From positions 86,956-150,955 of the forward strand of contig NZ_LMSL01000023.1 of assembly GCF_001428405.1 (NCBI RefSeq): a stretch of 64,000 nucleotides of DNA. Direction: 5' to 3'. Shown in pieces: positions 25,222-36,515 of the stretch (the first letter of the stretch is position 1; each line of letters opens with the position of its first letter). Source of the stretch: Frateuria sp. Soil773. Lineage in GTDB: Bacteria; Pseudomonadota; Gammaproteobacteria; Xanthomonadales; Rhodanobacteraceae. Under the pieces are notes generated by a model. It saw only the letters and a list, made by a program, of their open reading frames with translations. It was not told where the DNA came from and did no database searches. The translations under genes were made by a program, and so were the position numbers.

Positions 25222-25323
25222 GGCTATTTCGTTCCAGGATGGCGACCGTCCCGACTGCCGCCGTCCCGGCCCGGTCGACCTTGCCACTGGAGCAGGGCCG
25301 GCCAGGGGCGGTCCATCCGGCGC

Positions 25324-26220
25324 TCAGCGGTGCGGCGAGGCGTTCTGCAGCGCGGCGATGCGCTCGTCCAGCGGCGGGTGGCTCATGAACAGGCGCTTGA
25401 AGCCGTCGGCCAGCGGGCCGGAGATGCCGAACGCGGCGATCGTGTTCGGCAAGGTGTTCTCGCCATGGTTGGCCTGCAGCCGCTGCAGGGCGGAGATCAT
25501 CGCGCCGCGGCCGGCGAACTGCGCGCCCGCCGCGTCGGCGCGGAACTCGCGCCAGCGCGAGAACGCCGCCACGATCATCGAGGCGAACAGGCCGAACACC
25601 ACCTGCAGCACCATCACCACCACGAAGTAGCCGATGCCGCCGCCGCGGTTGTCGCGTCCGCCGGACAGCCAGCTATCGACCGCGCGGCCGACGATGCGCG
25701 CGGCCAGGATCACCAGCGTGTTGAGCACGCCCTGGATCAGGGTCAGCGTGACCATGTCGCCGTTGGCGACGTGGCCGATCTCGTGGCCGAGCACGGCGGT
25801 GACCTGCTCGCGGTCCATCTGCTGCAACAGGCCGGAACTCACCGCCACCAGCGAGCTGTTCTTGGTCATGCCGGTAGCGAACGCATTCATTTCCGGGGCG
25901 TCGTAGATCGCCACCTCGGGCATGCCGATGCCGGCGTTCTGCGCATGGCGGCGCACGGTATCGACCAGCCAGCGCTCGGTCTCGTTCTGCGGCTGCTCGA
26001 TCACCCGGGCGCCGGTGGACATCTTGGCCATCCACTTGGACATCGCCAGCGAGACGAAGGCGCCGCCCATGCCGAACACGGCGGCGAAGGTGAGCAGGCC
26101 GCCCATGCCGCCGTAGCCGTGGGCGGCGGCCATCTGGTCGATGCCGAGCAGGTGGCAGACGATGCTGAGCAGGAGCAGGACGGCGATGTTGGTGGCTAGG
26201 AAAAGTGCGATGCGGCGCAT
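25324..26220 (-). CDS. htpX: Heat-shock membrane metalloprotease HtpX
   Basis: A 298-residue protein. It starts at 26220 (MRRIALFLATNIAVLLLLS). Four membrane helices: two at the N-terminus (about 4-24, 38-58) and two in the middle (about 160-180, 195-220). The zinc site HEIGH (in AVLGHEIGHVANGD, about 140-153) and the third ligand Glu in FRADAAGAQFAG fit the M48 family. It degrades damaged membrane proteins together with FtsH. It lies upstream of htpG, separated by a REP pair, so the two are probably separate transcripts. Confidence 0.95.
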   Translation of the reverse strand: MRRIALFLATNIAVLLLLSIVCHLLGIDQMAAAHGYGGMGGLLTFAAVFGMGGAFVSLAMSKWMAKMSTGARVIEQPQNETERWLVDTVRRHAQNAGIGMPEVAIYDAPEMNAFATGMTKNSSLVAVSSGLLQQMDREQVTAVLGHEIGHVANGDMVTLTLIQGVLNTLVILAARIVGRAVDSWLSGGRDNRGGGIGYFVVVMVLQVVFGLFASMIVAAFSRWREFRADAAGAQFAGRGAMISALQRLQANHGENTLPNTIAAFGISGPLADGFKRLFMSHPPLDERIAALQNASPHR

Positions 26221-26458
26221 GGCTGTCTCTTTGGCAGTCACGAAGGAGGAACGCGGCGGTGCCGCCGCCCAAGATTCGGGGCTGCGGGCCGGCCTTTCAA
26301 GGGGAGCGTGCGGCCACCGGCGCCTTCCTTGGACCGCGGATTTCCACAAATGTGCCGCGGGCCAGACAACGCCGCGAAACCATCCGCTAGGCTGGCGCGC
26401 CGCAGCCTGTCCGGACGCCGGGTTGCGCCTTTCCGGTACCACATTTTCGGGGGAATCC

Positions 26459-26968
26459 ATGGGCATTTTCGGCAAACTGTTTGGCAGCAAGACCACGGAC
26501 GACACGCTGACGGTTCCGTCGGTGCCGCTTTCGCCCGTCCGCACCATCGGCTACGACGCCGGCCTGGTCGGCTCGCTGAAGCACGACCATGCCGAGCTGG
26601 TCGCGCTGTACCAGCGCATCGGCCAATTGCAGCAGGCGGGCCGGTACGCCGAGATCCGCGCCGAGCTGGTCAATTTCAAGACCCGCTTCGAGGCCCACCT
26701 GCTGACCGAGAACGTGCGTTTCTACACCTACCTCGAACAGAGCCTGACGACCGACGCGCACAACGCCGAGCTGATGCGCGATTTCCGCCGCGAGATGAAC
26801 ACCATCGCGCGCGGCGTGGTCGACTTCGTCAAGCGCTACCAGCCCGTCGCCTTCGACGATGCCCAGCGCGCGCAGTTCGCCGAGGACTACAAGGCCATCG
26901 GCGGCCTGCTTAGCCAGCGCATCGAGCGCGAGGAGTCCAACCTGTACCCGCTGTACCAGCCCGGCTAG
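26459..26968 (+). CDS. Hemerythrin-like domain protein
   Basis: A 169-residue cytoplasmic protein of four helices. Iron-ligand candidates follow the hemerythrin pattern: LKHDHAELVALYQ (about 41-53), FKTRFEAHLLTENVRFYTYL (His and Glu, about 76-95), and EREESNLYPLYQ at the C-terminus, where Glu replaces the usual H. It may sense oxygen or handle iron or NO. It is preceded by GGGGGAATCC and stands divergent from htpX. Confidence 0.75.
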   Translation: MGIFGKLFGSKTTDDTLTVPSVPLSPVRTIGYDAGLVGSLKHDHAELVALYQRIGQLQQAGRYAEIRAELVNFKTRFEAHLLTENVRFYTYLEQSLTTDAHNAELMRDFRREMNTIARGVVDFVKRYQPVAFDDAQRAQFAEDYKAIGGLLSQRIEREESNLYPLYQPG

Positions 26969-27016
26969 CCATCCGCTACCAGCCTCCCGGCGGGGACGTG
27001 CCGGTACACTGCGCGG

Positions 27017-27883
27017 ATGACCTACTGCGGCCGCTTCGCCCCCTCGCCCACCGGCCTGCTGCACTTCGGTTCGCTGGTGGCCGCGGTGGGGAGCTGGCTG
27101 TGCGCACGCCATGCCGGGGGCCGCTGGCTGCTGCGGGTGGAAGACATCGACCCGCCCCGCGAGGTGGCCGGATCGGCCCAGGCCATCCTCGCCGCCCTGC
27201 CCGCGTTCGGCCTGCCGGCGGACGGGCCGGCCCTGTTCCAGTCCCGGCGCACCGCCGCCTACGATGCGGCATTCGCCCGGCTGCGCGCGGACGGCCAGGT
27301 GTTCCCGTGCTGGTGCAGCCGCAGCGACCTGGCCGCCGTCGGCGGCATGCACCGCGACGGCCGCTGCGTGGCCGCGCCCGATGCCTCGCGCGAACCGGCC
27401 TGGCGGCTGCGCGCGCCCGACCTGGACGTCGCCTTCGAGGATGCCCTGCAAGGGCCGCAGCGGCAGAACCTGCGCGAAAGCGCGGGCGACTTCGTGATCC
27501 GCCGGGTCGAGGGCCTCTATTCGTACCAGTTGGCCTGCGTGGTCGACGATGCCCACCAGGGCATCACCGAAGTGGTGCGCGGCAACGACCTGCTCGATTC
27601 CACGCCGCGGCAGATCTGGCTGCAGCGCCTCCTCGGCCTGCCCACCCCGGCCTACCGGCACCTGCCGCTGGCGCTGGATGCGGAAGGCCGCAAGCTGTCC
27701 AAGTCCACGCGGGCGCATCCGGTCGATCCGTCCGACCCGATGCCTGCGCTGCGCCGCGCCCTGGCTTTCCTCGGCCTGCCGGCGCAGGCGGAGCCGCGCG
27801 ACCCGGCCTCCCTGCTCGCCGGCGCGCTGGCCGATTTCGACCCGCGACGATTGCCGCACTGCAGCGCCCGTTCCGCGGCATAA
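27017..27883 (+). CDS. gluQ: Glutamyl-Q tRNA(Asp) synthetase
   Basis: A 288-residue truncated glutamyl-tRNA synthetase paralogue without an anticodon-binding domain. It attaches glutamate to queuosine in tRNA-Asp. The class I motifs FAPSPTGLLHFGSL (HIGH-like, about 7-20) and RKLSKSTRAHP (KMSKS-like, about 230-240) are intact, with the zinc ligands in CWCS (about 101-104). It lies 48 bp after the hemerythrin-like gene on the same strand. The usual partner dksA is not adjacent here. Confidence 0.93.
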   Translation: MTYCGRFAPSPTGLLHFGSLVAAVGSWLCARHAGGRWLLRVEDIDPPREVAGSAQAILAALPAFGLPADGPALFQSRRTAAYDAAFARLRADGQVFPCWCSRSDLAAVGGMHRDGRCVAAPDASREPAWRLRAPDLDVAFEDALQGPQRQNLRESAGDFVIRRVEGLYSYQLACVVDDAHQGITEVVRGNDLLDSTPRQIWLQRLLGLPTPAYRHLPLALDAEGRKLSKSTRAHPVDPSDPMPALRRALAFLGLPAQAEPRDPASLLAGALADFDPRRLPHCSARSAA

Positions 27884-28032
27884 ACGGATATAAAGAATCG
27901 CTGTCCGGAGTGGCCGCCGATGCGGCGCCGGCGGCTGGCTGCGACGGCGAATTGCCATGTTGCGCAGCTATACATGGCGGCGGCCAGCCGGTATCCGGCT
28001 GGAGGGCACGGGCAAGTTCACGGAGAAAAGGC

Positions 28033-28773
<741 letters not shown>

Positions 28774-28787
28774 TGGGGCGAGGAACG

Positions 28788-28880
28788 AGGAGTGAGTGAA
28801 TAGGAGTGAGGAGTGAGAGGAGGCGTCCGCTTCGGCGAGGGTTGCTCTCTCTATTTTCTCACTCCTATTCACTCACTCCT
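28788..28880. repeat. 23 bp perfect inverted repeat between convergent genes
   Basis: AGGAGTGAGTGAATAGG...(28788-28810) is the exact complement of 28858-28880, with a 47-base spacer. The arms contain repeated GAGTGA units, and a further GAGTGA copy follows the left arm. The right arm ends one base inside the tcdA stop codon. Its position between phaB and tcdA suggests bidirectional termination. There is no T-run longer than four. Confidence 0.85.
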
Positions 28881-29680
28881 TAACCTGCCGCCTTCGTCTT
28901 CTCGAGCAGCTTCTCAAGCACCTTGCCGACCGCAGCGAACGCGAACGCCCCGGTGACGTGCGTCGCGGCGCCGAGTCCGCCGCCGCAGGCGAGGTTCAAC
29001 GCGTCGCCGCCGGGTGGGCGGTTGCCGCAGACCGTGCCGTCCGGCTGCGGGTACTGCACGTTCTGCAGCGAATACACCGCCGATACGCCGAAATAGCGGT
29101 CCGGGTTGCGCGGGAAATGGAAGTCGGTGCGGAGCTTCTTGCGGATCAGGCTGAACATCGCGTCGTGCTCGGTGCGCGAGAGGTCGCGCACGCGGATCTG
29201 GGTCGGATCGGTGCGCCCGCCGGCCGATCCCACGCTGACGATGGGCAGCTTGCGCCGCCGGCACCAGGCGATCGTCTCCAGCTTCACCCGGAACGCGTCG
29301 CAGGCATCGAGCACCACGTCGTAGCCGCGGTCGAGCAGTTCGTCCAGCGTGGACGGGGTGAGGAAGCGCTCGATCGCCTCCAGCCGGATCGTCGGGTTGA
29401 TCGCATGCGCGCGCGCGGCGATCACGCCGACCTTGGGCTTGCCGTATTCGCCGTCCAGCGCATGCAACTGGCGGTTGGTGTTGGAGACGCACACCTCGTC
29501 GGCGTCGATCAAGGTGAGCCGCCCCACGCCGCTGCGCGCTAGCGCCTCGGCGGCCCACGATCCCACGCCGCCGATGCCGATCACGCAGACGTGGCTCCGC
29601 GCCAGGCGGCCGACGCTGCCCACGCCGTAGAGACGCTCGACGCCCTGGAAGCGCTCGGCCGGGAAGCCTGCCTCGCTCAT
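28880..29680 (-). CDS. tcdA: tRNA threonylcarbamoyladenosine dehydratase
   Basis: A 266-residue E1-like (ThiF/MoeB) enzyme that cyclises t6A37 in tRNA in an ATP-dependent step. The nucleotide-binding motif is VIGIGGVGSWAAEALARSGVG (about 32-52), followed by LIDADEVCVSNTNRQ, the catalytic DACD (about 125-128), and SVGSAGGRTDPTQIRVRDLSRTEHD. The TcdA-specific ending GAFAFAAVGKVLEKL is present. It starts at 29680. Confidence 0.93.
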   Translation of the reverse strand: MSEAGFPAERFQGVERLYGVGSVGRLARSHVCVIGIGGVGSWAAEALARSGVGRLTLIDADEVCVSNTNRQLHALDGEYGKPKVGVIAARAHAINPTIRLEAIERFLTPSTLDELLDRGYDVVLDACDAFRVKLETIAWCRRRKLPIVSVGSAGGRTDPTQIRVRDLSRTEHDAMFSLIRKKLRTDFHFPRNPDRYFGVSAVYSLQNVQYPQPDGTVCGNRPPGGDALNLACGGGLGAATHVTGAFAFAAVGKVLEKLLEKTKAAG

Positions 29681-29774
29681 GCGCGCCCTGCCGCCGCGCG
29701 GCGGGCCTCGCGCTGGACCACACATGCCATGGAGCCGATCCTGTTCGACGGAAACGGGCCATTCTAAGGCCTGG

Positions 29775-30310
29775 GAGCCTGTTCGCGATCCATCCGCCGC
29801 TCCAACCGCCTCATCGTCATTCCTGCGGCTTTCAACGGCGGCAGAGCCGGTCAGGCAAGACAAAAGCGGGCGTTGAGCGGTCGAAGGCCGGTCTCGAAAG
29901 GGTGAACGCAGCGATCCGGTGACTCGATTCCTACCATCCACAGGCACTGGATCCCAGCCTTCGCTGGGATGACGCATGGTGGTGGAGCTTTGGGATGACG
30001 CATGGTGGTGGAGCTTTGGGATGATGCGTGATAGAGGAGCCTGGCGATCGTGGACAAGTTTCGAGAGCCTGTCCACGATCTATCGATCAACCGCCTCGTC
30101 GTCATTCCTGCGAGGCGCTTTTCAACAGCCGCAGGGCTGGTCAAGCAGGGGCGCTTCCCAACAGCCAAAGGGCTGCTCATCCAGTGACTGTTTCCTCGAA
30201 ACTCGACGACGCCGGATGACCAGCCATTCGGCTGTTAAAAGGCACCTTTCGCTTGAGACCGACCATGCAGCCGTTGAAAGCCGCTGGGATGACGCTTCGT
30301 GGGGGACAGG
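29775..30310. repeat. Mosaic of dispersed intergenic repeats
   Basis: Between tcdA and the cytochrome gene lie two copies of a unit starting GAGCCTGTTC/GAGCCTGTCC (29775 and 30064), each followed by CGATC, ACCGCCTC and GTCGTCATTCCTGCG. A REP-like hairpin lies at 29948-29974. Pieces of CGGCTGTT(G)AAAAGCACC are also present. The same modules recur at 56991-57190 and 63939-64000. The 695 bp gap has no supported gene. It looks like a cluster of small non-autonomous repeat units inserted into one another. Confidence 0.7.
29966..30028 (+). repeat. 26 bp tandem repeat, 2.4 copies
   Basis: The unit GGGATGACGCATGGTGGTGG plus AGCTTT is repeated exactly at 29966-29991 and 29992-30017, with a partial third copy to about 30028. 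It lies within the repeat mosaic and its first bases overlap the end of the REP-like hairpin, suggesting slippage duplication from that end. Confidence 0.8.
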
Positions 30311-30375
30311 ACTCCTGCAGGCTCCAAGCTGCATCCGGCGCTTGGGTTATCCTCGGTGTTCCGCAAGCTGACTGG

Positions 30376-30780
30376 ATGAGACGAATGCAAAAGCGTGCCG
30401 CCCTTCTGATCCTGCTGGGACTGGTGATCGGCGTCCTCGGTACGGTGTTCGCGATGAAGGCGCTGCGCCAGCGCGATCCGTTCCCGCAGGCAGTGATGAG
30501 CGTGATGGCCCATCACGTCGGCGCGATCAAGCGCGACCTGAAGGCGCAGCGCTGCGACGCCGCGCAGAGCCGCGAGCACCTGCTGCGCCTGCAGTCCACC
30601 GCGGCCGACATCCCGGCGGCCTTCGCCGGCGTCGACCAGCCCTTCCTCGACGAGGCCGGCAAGCTGAGCCGCCACCTGCAGGAAGCCGTGCAGGCCGCGC
30701 CGGCCGACTGCGCGGCGCTGGCCGCGGCGATCAAGCCGGTCGGCGAGACCTGCCAGTCCTGCCACCAGCAGTATCGCTGA
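30376..30780 (+). CDS. Membrane-anchored mono-heme cytochrome c'-type protein
   Basis: A 134-residue protein (start at 30376, or at 30385 three codons later). The N-terminal helix (ALLILLGLVIGVLGTVFAMKAL, about 8-29) is a signal or anchor. A helical domain follows and ends with the heme-binding CQSCHQQYR (CxxCH, about 126-130) close to the C-terminus, exactly as in class II cytochromes c'. These bind NO or transfer electrons in the periplasm. It sits just after the repeat mosaic with no same-strand neighbour. Confidence 0.8.
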   Translation: MRRMQKRAALLILLGLVIGVLGTVFAMKALRQRDPFPQAVMSVMAHHVGAIKRDLKAQRCDAAQSREHLLRLQSTAADIPAAFAGVDQPFLDEAGKLSRHLQEAVQAAPADCAALAAAIKPVGETCQSCHQQYR

Positions 30781-30792
30781 GCGCGTCTCCCG

Positions 30793-31095
30793 CTACAGGC
30801 GGATCCTGCCGCGCAGGATCTGCCAGTACATCACCCAGTCGCCCATCAGGCTGTAGAGCGGATGCCTGAACGTGGCCGGGCGGTTCTTCTCGTAGACGTA
30901 GTGGCCGACCCAGGCGAAACCGTAACCGGCCAGCGGCGCCAGCCACAGCCAGCGCAGGTCGCCGCTCACGATCGCCAGCAGCACCACCAGCAACACCAGG
31001 GTACTGCCGGCGAAATGCAGCCGGCGGCAGGTCGGGTCGCGGTGCTCACCGAGGTAATAAGGGTAGAAATCCCGGAAGCTGGCGAAGCGTGCCAT
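30793..31095 (-). CDS. Mpo1/DUF962-like membrane protein
   Basis: A 100-residue protein. GGAGACCCGC precedes the ATG at 31095. The family pattern YLGEHRDPTCRRLHFAGSTLVLL (about 14-36), then GYGFAWVGHYVYEKNRPATFRHPLYSLMGDW (about 57-87), is clear, with the conserved His residues of Mpo1-type dioxygenases. Three short membrane segments are likely. Yeast Mpo1 oxidises 2-hydroxy fatty acids; the bacterial role is less clear. Confidence 0.85.
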   Translation of the reverse strand: MARFASFRDFYPYYLGEHRDPTCRRLHFAGSTLVLLVVLLAIVSGDLRWLWLAPLAGYGFAWVGHYVYEKNRPATFRHPLYSLMGDWVMYWQILRGRIRL

Positions 31096-31194
31096 GCGGG
31101 TCTCCGGCAATAGGAATGCGTCAAGCCTGCCCCTGCCGGCGGTGCCGTTGCAAGCCGCCGCGGCGGAGTGACGCGGCAGCGCTTCTCCTTCGAT

Positions 31195-33220
<2,026 letters not shown>

Positions 33221-33300
33221 GCCTCGCTCCTGGGCGGTGGTCTGGTGGCGACGCCATGCCCCGCCCGCACATGCCCGCTTGCGGGAACGGATACGCCGGC

Positions 33301-34209
33301 TCAGGTATCCAGGTGCGGGCGCATCAGGCCCTCGAACCATTCCAGGAAAACCGCCAGCCGCCGCGAGCGCAGGCGCCGATGCGGATAGAGCAATGATACC
33401 GGCATGGCGGCGGCGCGATGGCCGGGCATCACCTCCACCAGTTCCCCGGCATCCAGCAGGTGCTGCACGTCGAAGCGCGGGATCTGGATCAGCCCCAGCC
33501 CGGCGAGGCAGCAGGCGATGTAGCTCTCGGCATTGTTGGCGATCACCCGGCTGGGCAAATCGGCCGTGAGCGTCGCGCCGTCCTTGGTCGCGTATTCCCA
33601 GGGCAGTTCCCGCCCCGTCCGGGGAGAGGCGTAGCCCACGGCCCAATGCCCGGCGGCCAGATCGCCGGGATGCCCGGGTTCCCCGAACTCGTCCAGGTAG
33701 GCCGGGCTGGCGCAGTTGACCAGGGCGATATGGCCCAACGGCCGCACCACCAGGCTGCTGTCGTGCAGCGTGCCGATGCGCACGGCGCAATCCACGCCTT
33801 CCTGGACCAGGTCGATGGCGCGGTCGGTGGAACCCAGCGCCAGTTACAGCCGCGGATGGCGTCGCAGCAGGCCGGGCAGCGCGGGAGCGACCAGGCGGCG
33901 GGCGATCCGGCTGGGCACGTCGACGCTCAGCCTTCCGGACACCTGGCGCTGGCTGACCTGGAACAACTGGTCGATGTCTTCCACCTCGGTCAGCAAGGAG
34001 CGCACGCGACCGAGCAGTTGCTCGCCGTCGGCGGTCAACCGCACCTGCCGCGTCGTCCGGTGCAGCAGCCGCACGCCGAGTTGCGCCTCCAGTTGCTGGA
34101 TGGCCGCCGACACCGTGGCCCGGGGCAGTTCCAGGACATGGGCCGCCCTGATGAAGCTGCCCATCTCCGCGACCTGGGCGAATACGCGGTACTGGTCGAA
34201 CCTGTCCAT
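33301..34209 (-). pseudogene. LysR-family regulator interrupted by a nonsense codon
   Basis: The N-terminal part from 34209 encodes a full LysR helix-turn-helix (FAQVAEMGSFIRAAHVLELPRATVSAAIQQLE, about 10-41). At codon 122 the frame reads TAA (33844-33846) after RHPRL. The same frame continues without further breaks as LALGSTDRAIDLVQEGVDCAVRIG and the rest of the substrate-binding domain to 33301. A change of GAA to TAA explains it. The complete length would be 302 codons, normal for LysR. It lies next to an SDR gene in the common LysR-SDR pairing. Only a short DNA-binding fragment can be made unless the codon is read through. Confidence 0.85.
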
Positions 34210-34492
34210 ATGCCTCCGCCGGCGCCTCGTTGGGTTATCCGCGCTGCGCCGCCGATCCGGTAAAGACCGCTCCCATGGCCGGAGCCGCGGCATGGAAAGC
34301 GGCCAGGAAGCTCCACGATGCTGCGCCTTCCCTTCCAAGCACGAACCGGCCGCCAGGCCAGCCCATCAGGCCACCAGGCACGGGCGGACGGCCGTTGGAA
34401 GCATAGCCGCAGGTCCCGGCACCCGGCGCCCTCCTCCGATGGCCCCCGGCGCCGGCCTCGCCGCGATGAGGATCATGCCGCGAAGGGCCGCC

Positions 34493-35266
34493 TCACTTGG
34501 TGGTGTAGCCGCCATTGACGAGGATGGTCTGGCCGGTGATCCACCAGCCGTCGCTGACGAGGTGGCGGATGAAGGGCACCACATCCTCGATGTCGGTCAG
34601 CCCGGTCTTCGAGAAAGGCGACAGCGCGGCGGCCGTCTTGTGGTAGGCCACCGCGTCGGCGCCTTCGGCCGGGTAGAAGAACGGGGTGTCCATCGGGCCG
34701 GGGCCGACCGCCGTCACCGAGATGCCGCGCGCGCCGAACTCCTTGGCCGCCGCCCGCGTGAAATGCTCCACCGGCGCCTTGGTGCCGGCGTAGGAGGCGT
34801 AGAAAGGCGTGAAGGCGCCCAGCAGCGAGGTCACCAGCGTCACGATCTTGCCGTTGTCGTTGACGTGCCGGCCGGCCTCCTTCAGGAAGAAGAACGCGGC
34901 CTTGGCGTTTACCGCCGCCATGGCGTCGTACTCGGCCTCGGTGATCTCGACGAGGGGTTTCTTGAGCACCTTGCCCACGGTATTGATGGCGATGTCGGGC
35001 CGGCCCACGGCGGCGACGGCGTCGGCGAACAGCTTTTCGACCGCGCCGGCGCTGGTCAGGTCGCCCTGCAGCGCCACGGCCTGCGCGCCGGCGGCCTCGA
35101 TCGCCGCCACGGTGGCGTCGGCATCGGCCCTGGAAGCGGCGCTGTTGTAGTGGATCGCCACCGCCCTGGCGCCCTGCGCGGCCAGGTCGCGTGCGATCAG
35201 GCCGCCGAGGTTCTTGGCGCCACCGGCGATGAGCGCGACCTTGCCCTTGATGGAATGGTCTGCCAT
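34493..35266 (-). CDS. SDR-family oxidoreductase
   Basis: A 257-residue classical short-chain dehydrogenase. The cofactor motif is AGGAKNLGG (about 14-22), with NTVGK in place of NNAG (about 95-99). The catalytic Ser is in TSLLGAFTPFYASYAGTKAP, with Tyr and Lys (YxxxK) intact. The end is GQTILVNGGYTTK. The substrate is unknown. It lies upstream of the broken LysR gene on the same strand, with about 280 bp between them. AGGAGACTTCCC precedes the start. Loss of its probable regulator may leave it constitutive or silent. Confidence 0.88.
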   Translation of the reverse strand: MADHSIKGKVALIAGGAKNLGGLIARDLAAQGARAVAIHYNSAASRADADATVAAIEAAGAQAVALQGDLTSAGAVEKLFADAVAAVGRPDIAINTVGKVLKKPLVEITEAEYDAMAAVNAKAAFFFLKEAGRHVNDNGKIVTLVTSLLGAFTPFYASYAGTKAPVEHFTRAAAKEFGARGISVTAVGPGPMDTPFFYPAEGADAVAYHKTAAALSPFSKTGLTDIEDVVPFIRHLVSDGWWITGQTILVNGGYTTK

Positions 35267-35425
35267 GGGAAGTCTCCTTCACGGGTGGGTGGAGGCTTCA
35301 GCTTAGGCAGCGCGGGCCGGCCGGATAAACTGCGGCCGCCTGGATGGATTATCCAGAACGCCCATTCAATCCGGCATGGATTGGGCAGATGAGCCGCTCA
35401 ATCCAAAGGGGCCATGGCGCCCATG

Positions 35426-35453
35426 AAAAAGGCCGGCATGCGCCGGCCTTTTT
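35426..35453 (-). terminator. Terminator of first cold-shock gene
   Basis: AAAAAGGCCGGC, ATGC, GCCGGCCTTTTT: a symmetric hairpin with A and T runs, placed 20 bases after the stop of the cold-shock gene on the minus strand. Confidence 0.88.
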
Positions 35454-35472
35454 CTTCCAGGGGCAACCCGGC

Positions 35473-35682
35473 TCAGACGGGCGACACTTCGTCGGCCTGC
35501 AGGCCCTTCTGGCCCTGCACGACCTTGAAGCTCACCTTCTGGCCTTCCTTCAGGCTCTTGAAGCCCGACCCGGAGATCGCGCGGAAATGCACGAACACGT
35601 CCGGGCCGCTCTCGCGGCTGATGAAACCGAAACCCTTGGCATCGTTGAACCATTTGACTGTGCCAACTTCACGATCCGACAT
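35473..35682 (-). CDS. Cold-shock protein (CspA family), copy 1
   Basis: A 69-residue single cold-shock domain. RNP1 KGFGFI (about 16-21) and RNP2 VFVHF (about 29-33) are intact. It binds single-stranded RNA/DNA and melts mRNA secondary structure. GGAGTGAGTC precedes the ATG. It differs from copy 2 at about ten residues (for example EV/QI near the N-terminus, ESG/DNG, and SGS/QGN). It has its own terminator, and an upstream stretch of 280 bp long enough for a CspA-type structured leader. Confidence 0.96.
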   Translation of the reverse strand: MSDREVGTVKWFNDAKGFGFISRESGPDVFVHFRAISGSGFKSLKEGQKVSFKVVQGQKGLQADEVSPV

Positions 35683-35906
35683 GACTCACTCCGATCTGCT
35701 CGATACTGAGACAAGTCAGCCTCCCCTTTGGCCGACGGCTTACTGGGCATGCAGGGAGCGGGTGAAGAGGCGCGATTGGGCAAATCGCCTCGGGCACGCA
35801 CGTGGACCGAGCAGACACAGTGCCCCAAGCATAACGGATTTTCCGGAATGCAAGCATTTCCGTCCGCACAGTGCAAAAGGCCGAACGGAACCAGGCCATC
35901 GGGCAT

Positions 35907-35931
35907 AAAAAAACCGGGCATCGCTGCCCGG
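35907..35931 (-). terminator. Terminator of second cold-shock gene
   Basis: Read on the minus strand: CCGGGCA, GCGA, TGCCCGG and then seven T residues. It lies 32 bases past the copy 2 stop. Confidence 0.88.
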
Positions 35932-35962
35932 CTTCTTCAACGGTCGGCCAATGCCGCGGCGG

Positions 35963-36172
35963 TCAGGCCGGGGACACTTCGTCGGCCTGCAGGCCCTTCT
36001 GGCCCTGCACGACCTTGAAGGTCACCTTCTGGCCTTCCTGCAGGCTCTTGAAACCGTTGCCCTGGATGGCACGGAAATGCACGAACACGTCCGGGCCGTT
36101 GTCGCGGCTGATGAAGCCGAAACCCTTGGCATCGTTGAACCACTTGACGGTACCGATCTGACGATCAGACAT
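35963..36172 (-). CDS. Cold-shock protein (CspA family), copy 2
   Basis: A 69-residue cold-shock domain, closely related to copy 1 and lying directly upstream in tandem, which points to gene duplication. RNP1 (KGFGFI) and RNP2 (VFVHF) are intact. GGAGTGTTTT precedes the ATG. The ~200 bases upstream probably form a cold-responsive leader. A possible small gene with a strong Shine-Dalgarno lies on the opposite strand in this leader region. Confidence 0.96.
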   Translation of the reverse strand: MSDRQIGTVKWFNDAKGFGFISRDNGPDVFVHFRAIQGNGFKSLQEGQKVTFKVVQGQKGLQADEVSPA

Positions 36173-36268
36173 AAAACACTCCATAAGGCTTTTTCGAGAG
36201 ACTCGGCCACCGCCGAAGCGCGGGACCGATTTCACTGGTGTGCAAGGAAAACCCTAGGAGGTGAAACG

Positions 36269-36340
36269 ATGAGGCAGATCAAGATCGGCGCATCCGGTCA
36301 CATGACACTAGTGACCCCAGCAAACACAGTGGCGGAATGA
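36269..36340 (+). CDS. Candidate 23-residue peptide with strong Shine-Dalgarno
   Basis: AGGAGGTGAAACG lies directly before ATG, and the frame runs for 23 codons to TGA, reading MRQIKIGASGHMTLVTPANT and four more residues. It is divergent from the second cold-shock gene. The Shine-Dalgarno is one of the best in the window, but the reading frame is short and chance cannot be ruled out. Confidence 0.3.
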   Translation: MRQIKIGASGHMTLVTPANTVAE

Positions 36341-36515
36341 TAACTGGAGACCGGGGCCGGATGCGACTGGGCACGGCGTCAAAACTGAATGGAACGGGCT
36401 GCCGGCGGAAAGGCCGGATTAATGCCCGCCCGGGTTTTCAGGTTTTCTTTACGCCGCGGATTGTCTAGTGTGGAGCGCGACCGGCTCCCAGGAACGCCGC
36501 CAAAGGAGATCCGCC

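Noticed and set aside
28788..28880. Possible CRISPR-like or phase-variable array in the GAGTGA-rich stretch
   Set aside because: There are only two inverted arms and one extra hexamer, no regular spacers, and no cas genes.
36249..36262. Seventh copy of the 23 bp phage motif upstream of the small frame at 36269 (CCCTAGGAGG)
   Set aside because: Only the CTAGGAGG core matches; the ATAA and spacer part are missing, and AGGAGG is explained as a Shine-Dalgarno.
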